Shown here piece after piece: positions 58,801 to 64,000 of a DNA stretch of 64,000 nucleotides. Position 1 is the first letter of the stretch; every line of letters starts with the position of its first letter. Made by a program: the position numbers and the translations under genes. The stretch is taken from contig NC_134677.1 in assembly GCF_024713945.1 (NCBI RefSeq), forward strand, positions 8,454,001 through 8,518,000, written 5' to 3'. The notes beneath the pieces are model-generated. The model saw only the letters and a program-made list of their open reading frames with translations. It made no database searches and was not told where the DNA came from. The DNA comes from Dermatophagoides farinae. Lineage: Eukaryota > Arthropoda > Arachnida > Sarcoptiformes > Pyroglyphidae.

Positions 58801-61800
58801 TCCAATTTTTCATGATGAAAATTCTCACCAACAACAATCACCAATGCAGTCTGTAGATGAACATTGATTGTTGGCACTAATTTACGGCGACATTCTGGAT
58901 AGCCACTATATAATTCACTTTCAACAATTTCATGTATACATGACAATTTTTGTACACTTAATTCAGTGAATGGAATATTTTTAATCAATTTGATCATTTT
59001 CATTGCCAATTTTCGTTCATCAAATATGGTCAAAACATTTTTAATGATTTTTGGAAAATATTTCAATATTCCTAATTTTACTTTTATAATATTTTCACCA
59101 TTCATTTCGTCTTTGGTTTCCATTATGTCCATTAGTCGTGTGAATAATTCAAACAAATCTTCCAATGCTGTCTCGAAATCATCACGATTTTTATCACCAT
59201 TCAATATGACATATAGATTTCTTGATCGAATTATGAATTTAAATATAAATTCCATACACGTCACCGTATGATAACTAGCAATAGAATCAGGATTCTCTAT
59301 ATAATACTTGAAACTTTCAATCAATTTCATGTGAATCAATGTTGCACTGAAATGTTTTTCAATATATTCATTAAGAATTTCTTGAAAGTGAATATATTTA
59401 TCTTGTAGTAAATGTTTTATAATATAGATTAATGCATCGAATATTTGACGATCATAATCGGAACGTGTGTATGGATCCATCCATATTTCAAACAAGGCAT
59501 TCAATACATCATACAGGAATTTCATTATTTCACTACCTTCTAATTTTTGTACATTCATTAAAATTTCATTCAATGAAATTTTATTCTCTTTCCAACCTAA
59601 TAGGCTTAGTATTTGAATATTTTGCGTTAATTTCGTTGAACAGACAACCACCGATATGGTGAATATATCACGTGCACTATGAACATACATTGTTGATAGT
59701 TTCTGTTTATTTATTGGCTGTTGTCTTGTTAATGATTCAATCGAATTGCTGGACAAAACGTTGTTATTGTCTTCCAATTGTTTAAGGTCGTTTTTACAGG
59801 ATGGATACGATAAATAGCTTTTATCATTTTCATTAATTTTTTTTGAATCTATTTTATAAATAAATGGTCGATATATTTGATTTGCCAGTGTTGTTTCATC
59901 AGCATTCATTAATTTAATGAATGCAATGGCGAATGGTTTTTCATTCTTATCTTTATTCTCATTCGATGATCGATGTTTGAACGTAAATTTCAAATGTGCA
60001 TCAGGAAATTTTTCAGTCGGCAACACGATTTTAATTGTTTCCATCCATTTTGGTTTATCTTCATGATAATAAACAACACTACGATATAATGAATCCATTG
60101 TATTATGTGAATCAACGGCTAAGCAATCATTAATCACCATGCCATTTTCATCAATGATTTTCACTGTTACTTCAATATTTCGTTCTGATTTTTTACTTCC
60201 TTTATGAAATTCACCGGAAACCAATGTTAGATATAAATCATTTCGTACATCTTCAGGTAGAATAATATCTCTGAAACCAATTTTTCGTGCAATATAACTG
60301 GGATATTGTGCATAATACATACGATATTTATCTAATAATTGCATTTTATAACTAGCAAACAATAAAATCGATATAATAAAACCTTGTGTTTTACACATAT
60401 CTTTTGCATCTTTTGGATCACGAATCACTTTTCGTAACAATGAATCCAATGAATCACGTTCCGAATACATTACTAATGGTACGAATATTTCTTTTTTTTC
60501 TCTTTGATCCATATGATTATTGATTACATCATTCAGGCTGTAAACTTGTATGGGCAAAAAACAAATAAAAAATGAATTTCATTAATTCAATTTTCAAGAA
60601 AAAAAAACTTACCGGCAACACCACATGGTCTTTTCAATTCTTCAACATCAGGTTTTTTCATCATTGAATAGGTAGCTTTCCGCATACGATCATGATCAAC
60701 AATATGCATGGTACCAACACGAATTACTTGACAAACTAAATATAATTGTTTACTATTGCTATTGCTATGAAATAAATCATTGGCACTAAAATCCTAACAA
60801 AAAAAAAAAAAAAAATTCGAATCAATTACAATAAAATAAAAATCGATAATCATCGCACATAAATCACATACCGTAAAAACAACACGAATATTATTGATTT
60901 TTTCCACTTCACGAACAAAACCAGTTTTTTCCCATTTTACGATATAATTTTCTGTAATAAATTTATGATTACCAGCATCATAGATGGCCATATTGATAAT
61001 CATATCTTGTTTAATCATACAGATGAAATTCGATAATGTTATACAAAAATTGTAACAATTATTATAATTGAATCGATCATCATCATTTTCGGATTGTTTA
61101 AGAACAGTATATAATAAACTCGATTCCTGTCGTATTGAAGAATTCGAATCATTTGAATTGCGAAAAATTGAACGCAATTTTTGTGACTTTTCCCAATGAT
61201 ATTCAAAATATTCGATTATATTTCGTTCGAATGGATCAATAATTGATCCATCATGATCGCGAACAATTAGATCCAAATTTAAATGTCTATCAAAATTGAT
61301 TTTGAACCATTTTTTGTTAATTATTTCAATCATCAATGATTTAAATACACAACAGGTTATTGCACTCACTTGTTTCCAAGATCGATTGTATCGATAATAT
61401 CGATTCGAAGTTTTTTCAATTCACTTGTTGTCAATTTACCAGATTTAAGTAGCTGATATTTTTCAATCAATGGTAATATTAAATTACGAACGGTTGAATA
61501 TTTTTCCATATCTCCATTCTGAGAAAACAAATTATTATTGATCCGTAAAAAAAAGATGAGTCAAATCAAATGTCAAACTTTTACCTCGAATATTTTTTTA
61601 AGCAAATTAATCCATTCATATAGAATCAAGATGGTTTCTTGTTCGAAATTATAATTATTATTATCGCCATCCAATGATGCATCATTTTGAATTTGAATAT
61701 AATTTCTTGGAAAAACACCAAGTTTATTCGGTTCATTTGTCAAACGATAACCATAATACCAATGTTGACATTCTTGTTGTACGTGTACCACTTCTCCAAT

Positions 61801-61971
61801 GAATAATGATAAATGTTGATGTTGATGTGTATGTTTGCCATTCACTGGATAATTCCAAATTGCTAAAAAATTGACATTGGTAAAAACATCATCATCATCA
61901 TCATCATCATCACTATTGACAATTAACATACCGATGCCGATTTTATTTGCCGTTTTCCAAATCGTTTTCAT
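55817..61971 (-). CDS. mbc: Dedicator of cytokinesis protein, DOCK1/2/5 type (myoblast city orthologue)
   Basis: Seven exons give 1,907 residues: 61932-61971, 61585-61862, 61370-61518, 60872-61286, 60613-60793, 56377-60544, 55817-56309. An N-terminal SH3 domain (about residues 10-90, containing AIWNYPV, GEVVHVQQE, WYYGYRL and GVFPRNYI) is followed by the helical DOCK linker, the lipid-binding DHR1/C2 domain (DVRNDLYLTLVSGEFHKGSK, about 440-580) and an armadillo-like middle. The catalytic DHR2 domain occupies about 1200-1700, with the nucleotide-sensing valine region SSDVQGGVSKYEEAFF near residue 1610. The Ser-rich tail ends with two PPELP motifs that could bind SH3 domains. SH3 plus proline tail places it in the DOCK-A group. 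These proteins act with ELMO as Rac exchange factors in cell migration, myoblast fusion and engulfment. One 4.2 kb exon carries most of the protein, unusual beside its other small exons. Confidence 0.94.
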
Positions 61972-62571
61972 TGTTCATCATCATCATTATCATCAGTAGT
62001 AAAAAAAAAAACACAACACAACAATGAAATGATTCAAACAATGAGGATTCACATTAGAAAAAAAATGCGCTCACAAATTTGTCATCATCATCGATAAATC
62101 TCTATTGCATTCAATGGTAATTTTTTTTTTTGTTGCTGTTGTGTTAGCCTGTTTTTGTCATAGTGGTGGTATATATATCATCGAAATGTGTTCTTCTTGC
62201 TACTTGTTGCTGTCGTTACCATGATACGATAATTTGCTCATATTTTTCCTGATTTATTTTGTTGATTGATATAAATGCTGCTATATAATTTATTTATATG
62301 GTATCATATATCAAAAACTTTTGCTTTTTTGCTTTTTGTCATTGTCAATATGTTATTGATAATAATGTTGATAATGATAATGATAATGACTGAATGCAAT
62401 GAACAGGAAATGGTTTTTCAATCATCATTAATGAATGGAAAAAAATCATTGTTTCCGTTGATTATAAATGAAATTAGAACGAAATGATTTTTTTTTTGTG
62501 ATACTTTAGTAGCCAGATAGATTTCCTGTTATGATTAGTGTTTATTTATTTTTGTTTTTTTGTTTTGTCTA
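61972..62571. other. Interval between the DOCK start and the Cys-loop receptor 3' end
   Basis: 600 bp that must hold the DOCK promoter/5' UTR and the 3' UTR of the receptor gene. Contains (CAT)n near 61978-61993 and one small plus-strand frame (62275-62487), listed separately. Confidence 0.6.
62275..62487 (+). CDS. Short open frame with a signal-peptide-like N-terminus, doubtful
   Basis: 70 codons from an ATG. Residues 15-39 are strongly hydrophobic (FAFLLFVIVNMLLIIMLIMI and on), followed by TECNEQEMVFQSSLMNGKKS, which contains a Gly-Lys-Lys triplet of the kind used for amidation and cleavage of neuropeptide precursors. No known peptide family is recognised, and the hydrophobic run partly comes from an (ATA/ATG)n tract. 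It could be chance in an AT-rich 600 bp gap. Confidence 0.2.
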   Translation: MLLYNLFIWYHISKTFAFLLFVIVNMLLIIMLIMIMIMTECNEQEMVFQSSLMNGKKSLFPLIINEIRTK

Positions 62572-64000
62572 TTAGATTGCATATTTAATAAAATAAATTA
62601 CAATAAACATTGAATAAATGATAATCAATATGATTCGTGATATAATATCGACAATATTTGTATCATCATAACTATGATTACTTTTAATATTATTTACAAT
62701 CATTGAATTCAATCGTATCAATAGATTTCTTTTCCATTTATTCCATTGTTTTTTAATCAATTTTAATTTTTCATTCAATGATTTATCATTACAGCTGCTA
62801 CTTGTTTGTGATGATGATGATAAATTATTGATCCTATCATCGTTGGTTGGTTCATTTGAACTATTCATATCCGTCATTGATGGTGATTGTGATTGTGATA
62901 TAGACGTAGGCGTAGACGACGATTGATGACGACATTTTTCTATTAAACGATCAAGAATTTTTTCATTCCATTTATGTTGAAAACTATAATATGATAATAT
63001 ATGACATAATATGGCCATAATTATTAAAAAACTTAGACCAAATGTCCATATACTTAATGCTGTTATGATACGTTGTTCTTCTTTCAGTGTTTGAAATGTT
63101 TGAAATTTAATTATAATCAATATTATAATCGATAATGATATTCTGATGATAATATTTTGTATCGATATCCAAAATATTGATATGGAAAGAATTAATAGAA
63201 ATATATGTAAAACATAAATATTCAGTATATAATCACCAATCTGTCGATTAAGCATAAAATCTATACGCATTATTGAATGTTCATTGCCACTTTCATCTAT
63301 ATAATATAATAATAATAATAAAAAGAAAGAAAGAAAGAAAGAGAAAAGCGTGGGTGGAAAAAATATCAAATTACCTAAAAAAAAAAAAAAAAATGAACAA
63401 AAACAAAAATCTACAATTACCCAATTCAATAATTGGTTCATTGACGATTGATGTTTGCAGCTGTTGTAAATAGAATTGTCCACTATGATATTCATTATGA
63501 TTCCATTTGACATTATCCCATTCATAGATCAATGTTCGTTTATCATAAAGTGCTAAAGATTGTGTGTGTGTGTGTGAAATAAATATACAAAAATAAAAAA
63601 AAAACGTAAGCACAATTTTCAATCGATCAATTGTGAAAATACAAACTGACTGACCATTGGTTATATGAAATGTACATTCAATTTTATCAAATGGAAACAT
63701 ACGGCTATCATCACGATGACATTCATATATAGGAATGTTGACACGCATCTTTAATGATATCCAAACAAATGCTGTAGTTTCATTTGTATTGATGAAAATG
63801 TTTTCAACCAATTTTTCTTGTTCAATAATTTTTTGCAACGTTTGTTTTGGTTTATCAAACAATGCATTTGTTACATGTGCATTATTCCTAATGTGGCTGA
63901 TTGGATGCCATATTTTTGTTAGATATTTTCCATCAAGCACAAAATTTTCAATCATTTTTCGACGTTTTTGACCACCGATTCCATCAACAGTATCATAATC
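62572..64000 (-). CDS. Divergent Cys-loop ligand-gated ion channel subunit, 5' part missing
   Basis: Three exons, 63655-64000 (open to the right edge), 63421-63552 and 62572-63296, give 400 residues. Visible features: KIWHP (the loop-A IWxPD region), a Cys loop C94-C109 containing FPFD, LIYEW before the pre-M1 region, and MLNRQIGDYILNIYV leading into M1 (about 183-203). M2 (207-226), M3 (238-260), a Ser-rich M3-M4 loop and M4 near the C-terminus (about 373-400) complete the pentameric-receptor topology. The FxLxRxxGxY-type pre-M1 suggests the anion-channel (GABA/Gly/Glu/pH-gated) side. However, M2 lacks the usual Pro-Ala-Arg, and the Cys loop has 14 residues instead of 13. A neurotransmitter or orphan ligand role is likely, but the ligand cannot be told. 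The N-terminal ligand domain and signal peptide lie outside the window. Confidence 0.85.

Overview
The window reads as nuclear DNA of an animal with a compact, very AT-rich genome. Every gene has clear bilaterian orthologues, and most introns are only 55-200 bp. The non-coding DNA is saturated with short microsatellites: (CA)n, (GA)n, (CAA)n, (CAT)n and poly-A. Protein sequences are arthropod-like and fast-evolving (the Na/K-ATPase looks closest to arthropod ones), and the overall style fits an acariform (astigmatid, dust-mite-like) mite. The species assignment is inference; the animal/arthropod assignment is well supported. No transposon, CRISPR array, tRNA or rRNA was recognised.

Layout from left to right: (1) 5' end of an unidentified type II membrane protein gene (minus, runs off the left edge). 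(2) Mediator subunit MED27 (plus), sharing a 311 bp divergent promoter region with it. (3) A collier/EBF (COE) transcription factor gene of 13 coding exons spread over 19 kb (minus, 4665-23824), with one 11 kb intron, followed upstream by about 13 kb with no recognisable gene. (4) The DEAD-box helicase DDX41/abstrakt (minus), head-to-head with (5) the E3 ubiquitin ligase CBL (plus). (6) The Na+/K+-ATPase alpha subunit (plus). (7) A small four-span membrane protein (minus). (8) Condensin subunit NCAPH/barren (minus), head-to-head with (9) an ELMOD3-type ELMO-domain protein (plus). (10) A DOCK-family Rac activator of the DOCK1/myoblast city type (minus), tail-to-tail with ELMOD3 so that both stop codons lie in one TTAA. 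(11) The 3' part of a divergent Cys-loop ligand-gated channel gene (minus, runs off the right edge).

The genes do not form one pathway. The window is a housekeeping-rich neighbourhood (MED27, DDX41, NCAPH, Na/K-ATPase) with signalling genes (CBL, ELMOD3, DOCK) and one developmental regulator in a large, gene-poor regulatory domain. Three close head-to-head pairs (intervals of 270-650 bp) probably share promoters. Exon structures were assembled by hand from reading-frame continuity, splice-site motifs and remembered protein families; every join keeps frame. Starts were moved where an in-frame ATG or an upstream coding exon gave a better N-terminus (DDX41, NCAPH, ELMOD3).

The most interesting non-coding signals are: a 55 bp composite element (TCACGTGA plus a CTCF-like ACTAGATGRCAGCA) found in the same orientation 3' of both MED27 and NCAPH; a perfect EBF-type palindrome inside the giant intron of the EBF gene itself; and two adjacent perfect 16 bp palindromes in the DDX41-CBL divergent promoter.
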